Assembly: GCA_040222235.1 (NCBI GenBank)
Contig: JAVKDO010000019.1
Span: 86,384-150,383 of the forward strand
DNA: 64,000 nucleotides
Direction of reading: 5' to 3'
From: UBA6059 sp040222235
GTDB taxonomy: Bacteria > Bacteroidota > Bacteroidia > Cytophagales > Cyclobacteriaceae
Every line of letters begins with the position of its first letter. Position 1 is the first letter of the stretch. Made by a program: the position numbers and the translations under genes. Positions 43,683-51,010 of the stretch are shown here, one piece after another. The notes under the pieces are model-generated. The model was not told the DNA's origin, did no database searches, and saw only the letters and a list, made by a program, of their open reading frames with translations.

Positions 43683-44135
43683 CTAATCCCATACATATCG
43701 CTCATCATAATCTACCTGATACTTAACGAGAAATGATCGATACTCCTCTTGAAAAGTCTTCTTCCTGTGATGTTCTTTTTGATTGGCTATATATCTGACA
43801 ACAACGTCTATTTCTGACGGATTCACGGAAAAGGCACCATAGCCGTCCTGCCAGTAGAAATCCTTGTAGTCTTCTCCTTTTGTTTTAATCCATTTGGAGG
43901 AATGTGCTTTTACCTCTTCAACCAGCTTCATCAGGGCAATCTTTTTAGAAAGCATGCACAGCAAATGGATATGGTCAGTGTATCCGCCTACCTGTATGGG
44001 ATGGCATTCTAGCTTTTTGCAAATACCGCCAAGGTAGGCGTGCAGTTCCGCTTCCACCGGTGGATATATGCGCTCTTGCCGGTGCTTTGTGCTGAAAACG
44101 ATGTGCACGTAGTTCTTTACTAGTGATTGTCCCAT
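43683..44135 (-). CDS. IS200-like Y1 transposase, RAYT (REP-associated tyrosine transposase) type
   Basis: A 150-residue single-domain HUH nuclease. The HxH metal motif is in VGGYTDHIHLLCML near residue 56, and the catalytic Tyr is expected in VVRYIANQKEHHRK near residue 118. The C-terminal part has the WQDGYGAFSVNPSEID block of this transposase group. No TnpB partner or IS605 ends are present. Instead the gene is flanked on both sides by two-hairpin repeats of the REP kind, which fits a RAYT, a domesticated-like transposase that acts on such repeats. The frame is intact. Confidence 0.88.
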   Translation of the reverse strand: MGQSLVKNYVHIVFSTKHRQERIYPPVEAELHAYLGGICKKLECHPIQVGGYTDHIHLLCMLSKKIALMKLVEEVKAHSSKWIKTKGEDYKDFYWQDGYGAFSVNPSEIDVVVRYIANQKEHHRKKTFQEEYRSFLVKYQVDYDERYVWD

Positions 44136-44187
44136 AGTGCCTGTTTTATTACGCCACGTTGTGGCTTTCTGTGAACTTCGTTCATAT

Positions 44188-44383
44188 GCAGGGCTGCACC
44201 CTGCTTTAGTCTATGTCGTCCTTTCAGGACTTAAAACCTAACCTTCCTATACGCAGAGCTACACCCTGCTTTCGTTTATTCCGCCCTTTCAGGGCTCTAA
44301 GGTTTCATCTCTCGCGTTGGTGGCAAAACTTTGCTATGCGCAGGGCTCTGCCCTGCTTTAAGTTATTCCGCCCCTTCAGGGCT
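44188..44383. repeat. REP-like hairpin units, type 1, right of the RAYT gene
   Basis: Three units at about 44188-44231, 44252-44297 and 44339-44383. The first has GCAGGGCTGCACCCTGC then GTCCTTTCAGGAC, where both arms of the second stem changed together (GTCC/GGAC). The second has a GCAGAGC arm. The third has GCAGGGCTCTGCCCTGC then GCCCCTTCAGGGC. Compensated changes suggest that the folded form matters. Confidence 0.85.
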
Positions 44384-44407
44384 TCAAGAATACTCCTTTC
44401 ATGTTAG

Positions 44408-44581
44408 CTATAAAACTAAAACTTTGTCATTGAAATTGTTATCTCCTACACCGGTAATCATGCCACTATCGAGCAAGTTGCGGGCTCTCTGGCTTGAAAT
44501 GTAGCAATGCCGTGCTCATTCATCAAGTGCGTTAATGGGTCAATCAAATTTTCAAACTGAATCGAATGTGTGCTTACTTTA
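44408..44581 (-). pseudogene. Decayed copy of a short coding sequence between REP repeats (right copy)
   Basis: The minus strand reads FENLIDPLTHLMNEHGIATF, followed after a frame change by RNLLDSGMITGVGDNNFNDK and a TAG at 44408-44410. Its partner is at 43417-43595 on the same strand. The repeated layout (type 1 hairpins, coding remnant, type 2 hairpins) is the same on both sides of the RAYT gene. I cannot name the protein. Confidence 0.5.
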
Positions 44582-44663
44582 GCCCTGAAGGGGCGTAATA
44601 CACCAACGAAGGGCAAAGTCCTTCGTGTGAAACATCAATAATACAAGTAAGCCCTGAAGGGGC
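44582..44663. repeat. REP-like hairpin units, type 2, right copy
   Basis: GCCCTGAAGGGGC (44582-44594), CGAAGGGCAAAGTCCTTCG (44607-44625) and GCCCTGAAGGGGC (44651-44663). Order and spacing are as in the copy at 43596-43676. Confidence 0.85.
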
Positions 44664-44951
44664 GTAAATAAGATTGCAATCCAGCTCAATAGAGGTGCTG
44701 TTGTTCTATATCCTTATCTCGCAACAATCTTCATGCGACTGGCGAGCCAGACACAAATGACATTTTATAATCGTCATGGGCGGAATTGCTATGCGCATAT
44801 GTCCCCTGAAAGGGTCACTTGCGGATTGGTAAATCCAAGTTGAGGTATGTCACTAGTCCCTCCTCAACTAAAGTCAAGCCGCAGTGCATCTTATCCGTAT
44901 TCAAGGATTCCAAATTTGTTAAATTCGCTCTCCTCTCGAAACACCAATACT
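44664..44951. other. Gene-free region before the LamG lipoprotein
   Basis: About 290 bases with no supported gene. It includes another weak hairpin-type remnant (CCCCTGAAAGGG near 44803) and A/T-rich sequence just upstream of the lipoprotein gene that should contain its promoter. Confidence 0.45.
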
Positions 44952-45806
44952 ATGAAAACCCTTTCCATATTCTTTGCGCTAGTAGTCATCAGCCTTATCA
45001 CTTCCTGTCAGTCAAATCCTAACCAAGCGATGAAAGAAGCATTGACATTTTATGCTTCTTTTGATAATGGTACGGATGCGGATTATGCTTTAGGAGATAA
45101 GCGCATTTACACAGCCCGATCTCAAAAGGCTGCCGATAGTGCGGTAGTAGGCATGCTCAACCCTGATCATAGCATTGCCCAAGGGGAAGGGAAATTTGGT
45201 GCCGCCTTCCGTTTTGGTGCGAAGAGCGACACGGTAGTCTTCTACAAAAGCAAGGGTAATATTGCTCATAACCCCACCAACTGGTCAGGTACAGTATCGT
45301 TCTGGCTAAAAGTCGATCCTGTCAAAGACCTGGCTCCTGGCTTCACAGACCCCATCCAAATCACAGATGTTGGCTATGATGATGCCGCCATATGGGTAGA
45401 CTTCACAGGCGAAAACCCCAGGACCTTCCGCCTTGGCGTGCTTGGTGACAAAACTGAATGGCTCAAGGATACCCTTGCAACTAGTCGAAGAGATGAGTAT
45501 GCAAGGCGGCTGGTTCCTGTTAAAGACCTGCCATTCTCAGGAACTTCTTGGACTCATGTCGGGATTAGTTATGCTGGCCTGGGTACAGCTGAAAGTATCG
45601 CCACCCTCTATCTTGATGGCAAAAAGATGGGGAGTATTGAGGGTGTTGATGATCCATTCAACTGGGAACTCGATAAATCCAACATCTTCGTTGGAATCAA
45701 TTTTATTGGGATGATGGATGAGTTATCCATATATAATCGCCCTTTCTCAGCGGAAGAGGTCGGGCAACTCTATAATCTTGAAGGTGGAGTAAGGTCGTTG
45801 CTCTGA
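44952..45806 (+). CDS. LamG/concanavalin-like domain lipoprotein
   Basis: A 284-residue lipoprotein; the signal peptide is MKTLSIFFALVVISLITSC, with the lipobox Cys at 19. The mature part is one laminin-G/concanavalin A-like beta-sandwich: LTFYASFDNGTDADYALG at the start, SGTVSFWLKVDP in the middle, and the closing block NIFVGINFIGMMDELSIYNR. Such domains bind glycans or act as accessory domains of surface proteins. A longer start at 44847 is rejected because it hides the signal peptide. Confidence 0.88.
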   Translation: MKTLSIFFALVVISLITSCQSNPNQAMKEALTFYASFDNGTDADYALGDKRIYTARSQKAADSAVVGMLNPDHSIAQGEGKFGAAFRFGAKSDTVVFYKSKGNIAHNPTNWSGTVSFWLKVDPVKDLAPGFTDPIQITDVGYDDAAIWVDFTGENPRTFRLGVLGDKTEWLKDTLATSRRDEYARRLVPVKDLPFSGTSWTHVGISYAGLGTAESIATLYLDGKKMGSIEGVDDPFNWELDKSNIFVGINFIGMMDELSIYNRPFSAEEVGQLYNLEGGVRSLL

Positions 45807-45897
45807 TCAAAATTCTAGCTGTCGTTAATCCTATAGAAAGAGTCGTTGGGTTGCTGTAATCAACTAGCAATCCTCAATCATAGTATATGGTATTACT

Positions 45898-47292
45898 ATG
45901 GCTGAACTAAAAGTTTCCAAATGCTGGTTTTTCATCATAGCCCTATGGTTGGGAGCTTGTAGACCATCAACTGGAGCACCGGGCCTTACTGCAGAGCAGG
46001 TGAGTTCCGATCTTGGTCAGCTTCGAAGTGAGTTAGAGCGCTATCATCCGGGGTATGACTGGTATACCTCTCTTGAAAGCCTCACCGATCAATTTGATGA
46101 GGCCATTGAAAATGCTCAAACAGCAGATGATCTTACATTCTTTAGATTAGTCAGAAAGCTGGTCGCTCAAGTACGATGTGGGCACACAAGAGCGTCAATG
46201 CCTGAGGCTCAACGGCTCGCTCTCGAGTCCCACGTTAGGTTTTTGCCTGTCTCCATTACATTCGCGGAAAAAGCCGCATGCATCAAAGGAGCTTCTCAAA
46301 ACAGCCATGGGCTGGAAGTCGGAGATCAAATCGTCGCTATTAGCGGTAGACCCGTTTCAGAAATAGTAAGTAAGATCTTCGACCATTTATCTGCTGACGG
46401 CTTCAATGAAACTCTGAAGTACCAATTGACGGCCAGAAACTTCAGCTACTTCTTTTCACTATTCGTGGATAGCACGGTTGATCAATATCAAGTGGCCTTG
46501 ATGAGAAAGGACATCCGTTTCTCCGTTGAACTATCAGGGGTTTCCATACATGAATTGCTTAAGATCAATGCTCAAAGCAGACCTGATAAGGTGCTTGAAC
46601 TCACAGAAAATCAAGAGCATCATTACCTAAGAATTTCTTCATTCGGTAGCTCCACCATTAACCAGTCTGGTCAAGACTATTATGATTTTCTCTCCGAATC
46701 ATTTGAGGAGATCAGTGAATCGCCTAAGCCGCTCATCTTAGACCTCAGAGGAAATGGCGGTGGAGATGATCTCTATGGTGCTAAGCTGATTTCCTATTTG
46801 GTAGACAGACCTTTTCGGTATTTTGATAAAATCGAAGTAACGGATGCCTATTCCGGATACGGAACCATCCAGAAAACGCAAGGCACTAGACTCATGACCA
46901 GCCATGATGGGCTCAATGTACAACAACCAAGCGTTAAGGCATTTTCTGATCCGCTCTATGTCTTGATTGATGGACTCAGCTTCTCTACATGCGCCGACGT
47001 GGCATCAGTGCTCAAGGCTAACAAAAGGGGTATCATGATTGGTGAAGAAACGGGCGGTGGTAGTGGCGGCAATACCAGCGGAAACAGCAAATCCATTACC
47101 CTAAGACATTCCGGTATCCGAGTCAACGTACCGATGTGGAAATACTCTACAGCTCCTGATCCCTATCGATTATTTGGGAGGGGGGTGATGCCGGATGTGG
47201 AGATTAAGTCTACCGTCAACAAGTTGCGTGATGGTGAAGATCCCGTGCTGGACCATGCACTATCGTTAATAGGCCAATCAGGTGGTGACTAA
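45898..47292 (+). CDS. S41-family (tail-specific) serine peptidase, lipoprotein
   Basis: A 464-residue exported protein with a lipoprotein-type signal (CWFFIIALWLGACRPS). The N-terminal region (about 30-110) is helical and is followed by a short PDZ-like part (GLEVGDQIVAISGRPVSEI). The S41 core (about 230-440) has LILDLRGNGGGDDLYGAKL, the nucleophile Ser in DGLSFSTCADVASVLK, and GEETGGGSGGNTSG. The Ser/Lys arrangement seems usable, but the Lys was not located with certainty. A role in envelope protein turnover is likely. Confidence 0.88.
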   Translation: MAELKVSKCWFFIIALWLGACRPSTGAPGLTAEQVSSDLGQLRSELERYHPGYDWYTSLESLTDQFDEAIENAQTADDLTFFRLVRKLVAQVRCGHTRASMPEAQRLALESHVRFLPVSITFAEKAACIKGASQNSHGLEVGDQIVAISGRPVSEIVSKIFDHLSADGFNETLKYQLTARNFSYFFSLFVDSTVDQYQVALMRKDIRFSVELSGVSIHELLKINAQSRPDKVLELTENQEHHYLRISSFGSSTINQSGQDYYDFLSESFEEISESPKPLILDLRGNGGGDDLYGAKLISYLVDRPFRYFDKIEVTDAYSGYGTIQKTQGTRLMTSHDGLNVQQPSVKAFSDPLYVLIDGLSFSTCADVASVLKANKRGIMIGEETGGGSGGNTSGNSKSITLRHSGIRVNVPMWKYSTAPDPYRLFGRGVMPDVEIKSTVNKLRDGEDPVLDHALSLIGQSGGD

Positions 47293-47694
47293 AGCATTTT
47301 AGATGGCTTCCGTTTCTATTCCAGGTTCACTCATTGCGTTACAATATCCGATTATTCCCCTTCAAAGTGGGTGCGCCTCCCTTCAGAAAGGGTTTGAGGT
47401 GCTTCAAAGCGGTTAGACACTGCTGCATTGTCAGTTTGTGCTGACACAATGTCATATTCAAGCGCTTCAGAGTACTTTTTAGATCGTTCGAAGTACATCG
47501 AAACCCCTTCAGGGCAGTTGGATCCTCGTGCAAAGGGGGTAGTACATCGTTCTAATCGGCTGAAATTACCTTCGAAGCATTTCGGTATGACCTAACTATT
47601 TCTTAGCTTTAGTATACAAGAAGGATGTTAGGTATTATTTCCATTATGCTCCTTTCTGATTTTATAAGATGTTTTCTCTAAACCCTAGACTGTT
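47293..47694. other. Gene-free region with a hairpin
   Basis: About 400 bases between the S41 gene and the next gene. It contains several CTTCA(A/G)A-type short repeats (47358-47500) and a bulged hairpin CATTGTCAG/CTGACACAATG (about 47426-47451). A minus-strand frame exists here but has no coding features. A promoter for the next gene should lie near its 3' end. Confidence 0.45.
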
Positions 47695-48342
47695 ATGATG
47701 AGCAATCAAGATCAAAATCGGTTTAACATGGTGGTAGCGGTACAGCGCTACATGGACAACAGCACGGCCACCTGGACGCGTGTACCTGTGATCACCCGCT
47801 ACAAAAATGAACTGGACACCTTGGTGGTCCAGATAGACGAACAAACCTCGGCTGGCCAGGCAGATAGTAAGCCCCTCACACGTGACAAAAACCAGCTTAA
47901 GGAGGCCATCGCCTTGAAGGCGAGCATCCTGGCGGGCGCGCTCTATGCCTATGCGGAAGAGAGTGGCAATACTGCCCTTGTGGAAAAGGCCAATATCCCT
48001 ACCTCGGCTGTTACCCGAATGAGGGATGCTGAGGTGCCAGCCCAGATCACCAGCTTCATCGCCACCTTGCGTGCGGAACTGGCCAATCTCGCGGATTATG
48101 GTATTACAGAAGACCAGGTCGTGGAGTTGGAAACATCGGTGGATGACTTCCGGCCACTCGTGGGGCAGTCCCGCCTTGTCCAGTCAGCAGGAGCCATAGC
48201 CGCCAGAGAACTTGGCGCGCTGGTGCAAGCGGCCACCACCCTCCTCGATCAGCGGCTGGACAAAGTGATACTACAGTTTAAACTCTCTGATCCAGGCTTC
48301 TATGAAGGATATAACCGAGCACGGGTGATTGTGGACAATTGA
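47695..48342 (+). CDS. Conserved-looking cytoplasmic protein of unknown function
   Basis: A 215-residue soluble, largely helical protein without signal or membrane segment. The N-terminal part reads NRFNMVVAVQRYMDNSTATW, then heptad-like helices (about 35-110 and 115-200), including ALKASILAGALYAYAEESGN and LVQSAGAIAARELGALVQAA, and a C-terminal FYEGYNRARVIVDN. It is followed by a good terminator and is probably expressed. I do not recognise the family. A start at 47698 is equally possible. Its G/C content looks higher than that of the A/T-rich flanks. Confidence 0.72.
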   Translation: MMSNQDQNRFNMVVAVQRYMDNSTATWTRVPVITRYKNELDTLVVQIDEQTSAGQADSKPLTRDKNQLKEAIALKASILAGALYAYAEESGNTALVEKANIPTSAVTRMRDAEVPAQITSFIATLRAELANLADYGITEDQVVELETSVDDFRPLVGQSRLVQSAGAIAARELGALVQAATTLLDQRLDKVILQFKLSDPGFYEGYNRARVIVDN

Positions 48343-48375
48343 GAAAGAGATTATTTAATGTTTCATAACTTCAGA

Positions 48376-48406
48376 AACCCAACGGGCAATGCGCGTTGGG
48401 TTTTTT
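48376..48406 (+). terminator. Rho-independent terminator
   Basis: AACCCAACG (48376-48384) pairs with CGTTGGGTT (48394-48402), followed by T residues. It ends the gene at 47695-48342. Confidence 0.9.
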
Positions 48407-48495
48407 GTGTGGCTGACAGTTTGGTGTAAGATGGCTATGGCCTATCGGCAAATATCCGACAGTGCTGGGGCTAAAGAGGGAATATCAAGAGCCAG

Positions 48496-48531
48496 ACCAT
48501 TTTGTTGAAATCAACTAAGCGATATTATGCG
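48496..48531 (+). pseudogene. Small fragment similar to the DinD fragment at 49201
   Basis: AGACCATTTTGTTGA is followed by TCAAC and a CGAT-containing stretch, closely matching the start of the DinD fragment at 49201-49240 (about 30 of 37 positions by eye). In frame it reads EPDHFVEIN then a stop. It lies just before the REP-like array, so the array seems to stand between two pieces of the same gene sequence. Confidence 0.5.
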
Positions 48532-48534
48532 TCA

Positions 48535-49070
48535 GCCCTGAAGGGGCTACATCAGCAACGAAGGGCCAAGTCCTTGGTACGCAGCGATTAGCAGGCGAAT
48601 AAGCCCTTAAAGGGCGGCATTCATAATGTGCTATACAGTTAGGAACACTCTACTTACTAGTGAACTTCCTTCCTGCGCAGGGCTACACCCTGCTTTCACA
48701 AATATCGTCCTTTCAGGACTTTCGTCCGTCATTTTGGTATCCATTATAGCCCATCACCCGGCCCTGAAGGGGCTACATCTATTAACCAAGGGCAAAGTCC
48801 TTCGTCCTGCAAAGACCCACTTCGGTGGCAAGCCCTGAAAGGGCGACATCCATAATGTGCTATACAGTTAGGAACACTCTACTTATTAGTGAACTTCCTT
48901 CCTGCGCAGAGCTACACCTTGCTTTCACAAATATTGTCCTTTCAGGACTTTCGTCGGTCACTTTGGTATCCATTATAGCCCATCACCCGGCTCTGAAGGG
49001 GCTACATCTATTAACGAAGGGCAAAGTCCTTCGTAGGGAGCGATTAGCAGGCGAAAGCCCTGAAAGGGTG
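48535..49070. repeat. Array of REP-like hairpins of both types
   Basis: Type 2 set (from 48535), type 1 unit (about 48678-48725), type 2 set (about 48762-48844), type 1 unit (about 48903-48958) and type 2 set (about 48990-49070). Stem-loops include GCAGGGCTACACCCTGC, GTCCTTTCAGGAC and GAAGGGCAAAGTCCTTC. This is 4.4 kb from the RAYT gene but uses the same units. No gene is present. Confidence 0.85.
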
Positions 49071-49079
49071 CCATCCATA
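48622..49079. repeat. Two tandem copies of a 229-bp unit built of REP-like hairpins
   Basis: The segment beginning CATAATGTGCTATACAGTTA at 48622 recurs at 48851, exactly 229 bases later, and the two copies match over nearly their whole length with scattered single-base changes; a third start of the unit is visible at 49076. Changes fall in both stem arms and linkers. This suggests a fairly recent tandem duplication. Confidence 0.85.
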
Positions 49080-49200
49080 ATGTCTCCTACAGCTGGGAAC
49101 CCTCACAGGCAAGAGAACCGAACGCCATCACTCAGACGCGAAGCTTGACGAATGCGCAGGGTTAGGGAGGTTGAAGGGGTGATTTTGATAGAAAAATCGG

Positions 49201-49515
49201 ATGTCATACTTCTTAGACCATTTTGTTGATGTCAACAAAACGATCAAAATGCCAAAAGGAGCCGAAAAGGAGATCGATGACATTATGATCACCCGCTTCG
49301 CTTGCTACCTCATCGCTCAAAATGGCGACCCTAAAAAAGAACCCATTGCCTTTGCTCAAAATTATTTCGCCATACAGACCAGAAAGTCGGAGCTAATTGA
49401 GCAGCGCATCAATGACTGGGAGCGGTTACAAGCCCGGGACAAATTAAGTCTGTCTGAGAAAGAACTGAGTGGACTCATTTATGAACAAACGGGTAGTGAG
49501 CTCATCGGTCTGTAG
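49201..49515 (+). pseudogene. Internal fragment of a DinD-type (DNA-damage-inducible protein D) gene
   Basis: The 104-residue frame reads DHFVDVNKTIKMPKGAEKEI, FACYLIAQNGDPKKEPIAFA and YFAIQTRKSELIEQR, which is the conserved core of DinD proteins. The first roughly 60 residues and everything after ELSGLIYE (about 49485) are absent. From there the sequence belongs to an exonuclease gene on the other strand. No usable start or family C-terminus remains. Confidence 0.8.
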
Positions 49516-49815
49516 CTTATCATCTTTGAGCAACGCATGATATGGTTTCGCGGGGAAAAGTAAGGGTGAAAAATACAAAGTATCGACTACCTTAAATCTA
49601 GCTAATGAACCAGAAGGAAGGAACTGTTCCAGATACTTGAGGTCATGGTTAATAATATTATGACCACCTATAAAAGTCACATTGTCAAGAAACGAGACAA
49701 AATCATCAATTCCATTAGTGTGAAATATGTTGCCTCCTTCAGTTACTGCACCAATATCAAGAATTCGCTTATTTTTCGAATCAACTTCCAGATCAATGAA
49801 GGCAATGCGGTTCAT
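49444..49815 (-). pseudogene. N-terminal fragment of a DEDD-type 3'-5' exonuclease, probably of an exonuclease-helicase
   Basis: The frame starts MNRIAFIDLEVDSKNKRIL, with the DxE of Exo I in FIDLEVD, and continues with FIGGHNIINHDLKYLEQFL (Exo II) and VVDTLYFSPLLFPAKPYHAL. Long Bacteroidota proteins with a RecQ-like helicase often start with this type of domain. After LQTDEL (about 49500) the sequence switches to the complement of the DinD fragment, so only about 105 native residues remain. Its ATG overlaps the stop of the HNH gene (ATGA), meaning the two genes formed an operon before the break. Confidence 0.75.
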
Positions 49816-50768
49816 TTAAATACATATTGTTTATGCCACTCCAAGTTTTTTTGGTTCGCCCAATAGCTTTGATTCGACGGTAGGTTAATTTTCTGCCCAT
49901 CATATTGTCTGATAGAGTAGTCTCCTTCTTCCACAAAACTGTCAGACACACAGACACGATAATCTAAGGCAATAGAAATCAAGCCCCGGTCAAACGCCCG
50001 GTGCAGGTTTGGACAAAGGGCTAATCCATTAGTGACTGTGTCATCGTAGCTCTCGCTGAACGGGACGATATGACAAGCGTCAATCATTGAAAAGTTATGA
50101 ATAGAATCAACCCTCAGCCCAGAGATGCAGCATCTGCTATCATATATTTTGGGAATCTCCCTTTTAAATACGCTTCCTCTTAGGAAGACCTCTTCCTCTT
50201 CATTATCCTCTAGAAGTAGTTTTGTTTGTCTTTGATACTCCGCAGGAGGTTCATTAAGAAACTTCCCTTCTAAATCTTTGAAAATTGATCCTGAAGTGTT
50301 TCCTCCACTAAATCGATGCTTTGTTACTGGAAAGTACTCATCGAGTAGTTGCTGTTTCAGTGTTTGATTTGATTTGCTATTCAAGCATAGCTCGTAGAGG
50401 GATTGATCTATCTGGGCGTAGGCAACTGCCGCACTGAGGCTGGAAAAACTCTTCATTAGCGAACCCATCTTTTCTATCTCTCCAAATCCTTTTTTAGGGA
50501 TAAGCCTCCAGAAGCCTTCGCTCTTCATATAGAAGAACGGATATGATATGCGGCAATCATGGTTTGTGGTAACCAATTGGCTCCAGATAGATTTGAACAT
50601 CGCCACGAGCTCAGGAGAAAGGTAAATACGGTCTCCTTTGATCGTGCCTTCATCGTATGATTGAAGAATGGCCAAAAGCAATATGGGCTTATGTGGTGCT
50701 ATCCCATGAGATCGATCAACCCTGAGCTTTTGAAATTTCTTCGAATATTTGGCAATAGACGGGTTCAT
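49812..50768 (-). CDS. HNH endonuclease (predicted restriction endonuclease, COG3440-like)
   Basis: A 318-residue protein. The C-terminal HNH domain has Cys in SRCCISGL, then IDACHIVPFSESYDDTVTNG, LALCPNLHRAFDRGLISI, which gives the H-N-H residues and metal site. The N-terminal half (about 1-150; HGIAPHKPILLLAILQSYDE) is an alpha-helical domain seen in this group of putative restriction enzymes and may read modified or specific DNA. A GTG 12 bases upstream is possible. It was followed by the exonuclease gene, now broken, so any defence function of the pair is probably lost or reduced. Confidence 0.85.
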   Translation of the reverse strand: MNPSIAKYSKKFQKLRVDRSHGIAPHKPILLLAILQSYDEGTIKGDRIYLSPELVAMFKSIWSQLVTTNHDCRISYPFFYMKSEGFWRLIPKKGFGEIEKMGSLMKSFSSLSAAVAYAQIDQSLYELCLNSKSNQTLKQQLLDEYFPVTKHRFSGGNTSGSIFKDLEGKFLNEPPAEYQRQTKLLLEDNEEEEVFLRGSVFKREIPKIYDSRCCISGLRVDSIHNFSMIDACHIVPFSESYDDTVTNGLALCPNLHRAFDRGLISIALDYRVCVSDSFVEEGDYSIRQYDGQKINLPSNQSYWANQKNLEWHKQYVFK

Positions 50769-50983
50769 TATCTTCAACACTATGTTAAAAAAGATTGGTG
50801 TGTATCGGAAACAACATATCTGGGCGGCCTAATTCATAATGAATATAAAGGGTTTACCCCATTCCTCAAGGATTACACTCCTCTTTTAAGGTTCAAAGCA
50901 TCCTTAATTCACCCGTTTTTTGCAACGTTTTTATTCCTTGACTGTTCCCCTTATTCTTACAGAATTGATTGTTAGTCACCCTA

Positions 50984-51010
50984 AATAAACCGCCGATAAC
51001 CCGGGGTTTT
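50984..51010 (-). terminator. Possible terminator after the hip operon
   Basis: On the minus strand AAACCCCGGGTT and GGCGGTTTATTT form a weak hairpin with a T-rich tail just after the hipT-like stop. The stem is imperfect. Confidence 0.35.

Noticed and set aside
43481..43708. A 75-codon minus-strand frame overlapping the left REP cluster
   Set aside because: Its first half is translated hairpin repeat; only the second half matches the decayed coding stretch, which is described separately.
47339..47533. A 64-codon minus-strand frame
   Set aside because: It has no homology I can see, no ribosome-binding site, and its composition follows short DNA repeats.
48622..49079. Regularly spaced repeats that could be read as a CRISPR array
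   Set aside because: The repeat units are 229 bases long, the intervening sequence is itself repeated rather than unique, and no cas gene is nearby.
48626..49148. Two plus-strand frames giving similar peptides of 70 and 107 residues
   Set aside because: They arise from the 229-bp tandem repeat, run through the hairpins, and have no start signal or recognisable domain.
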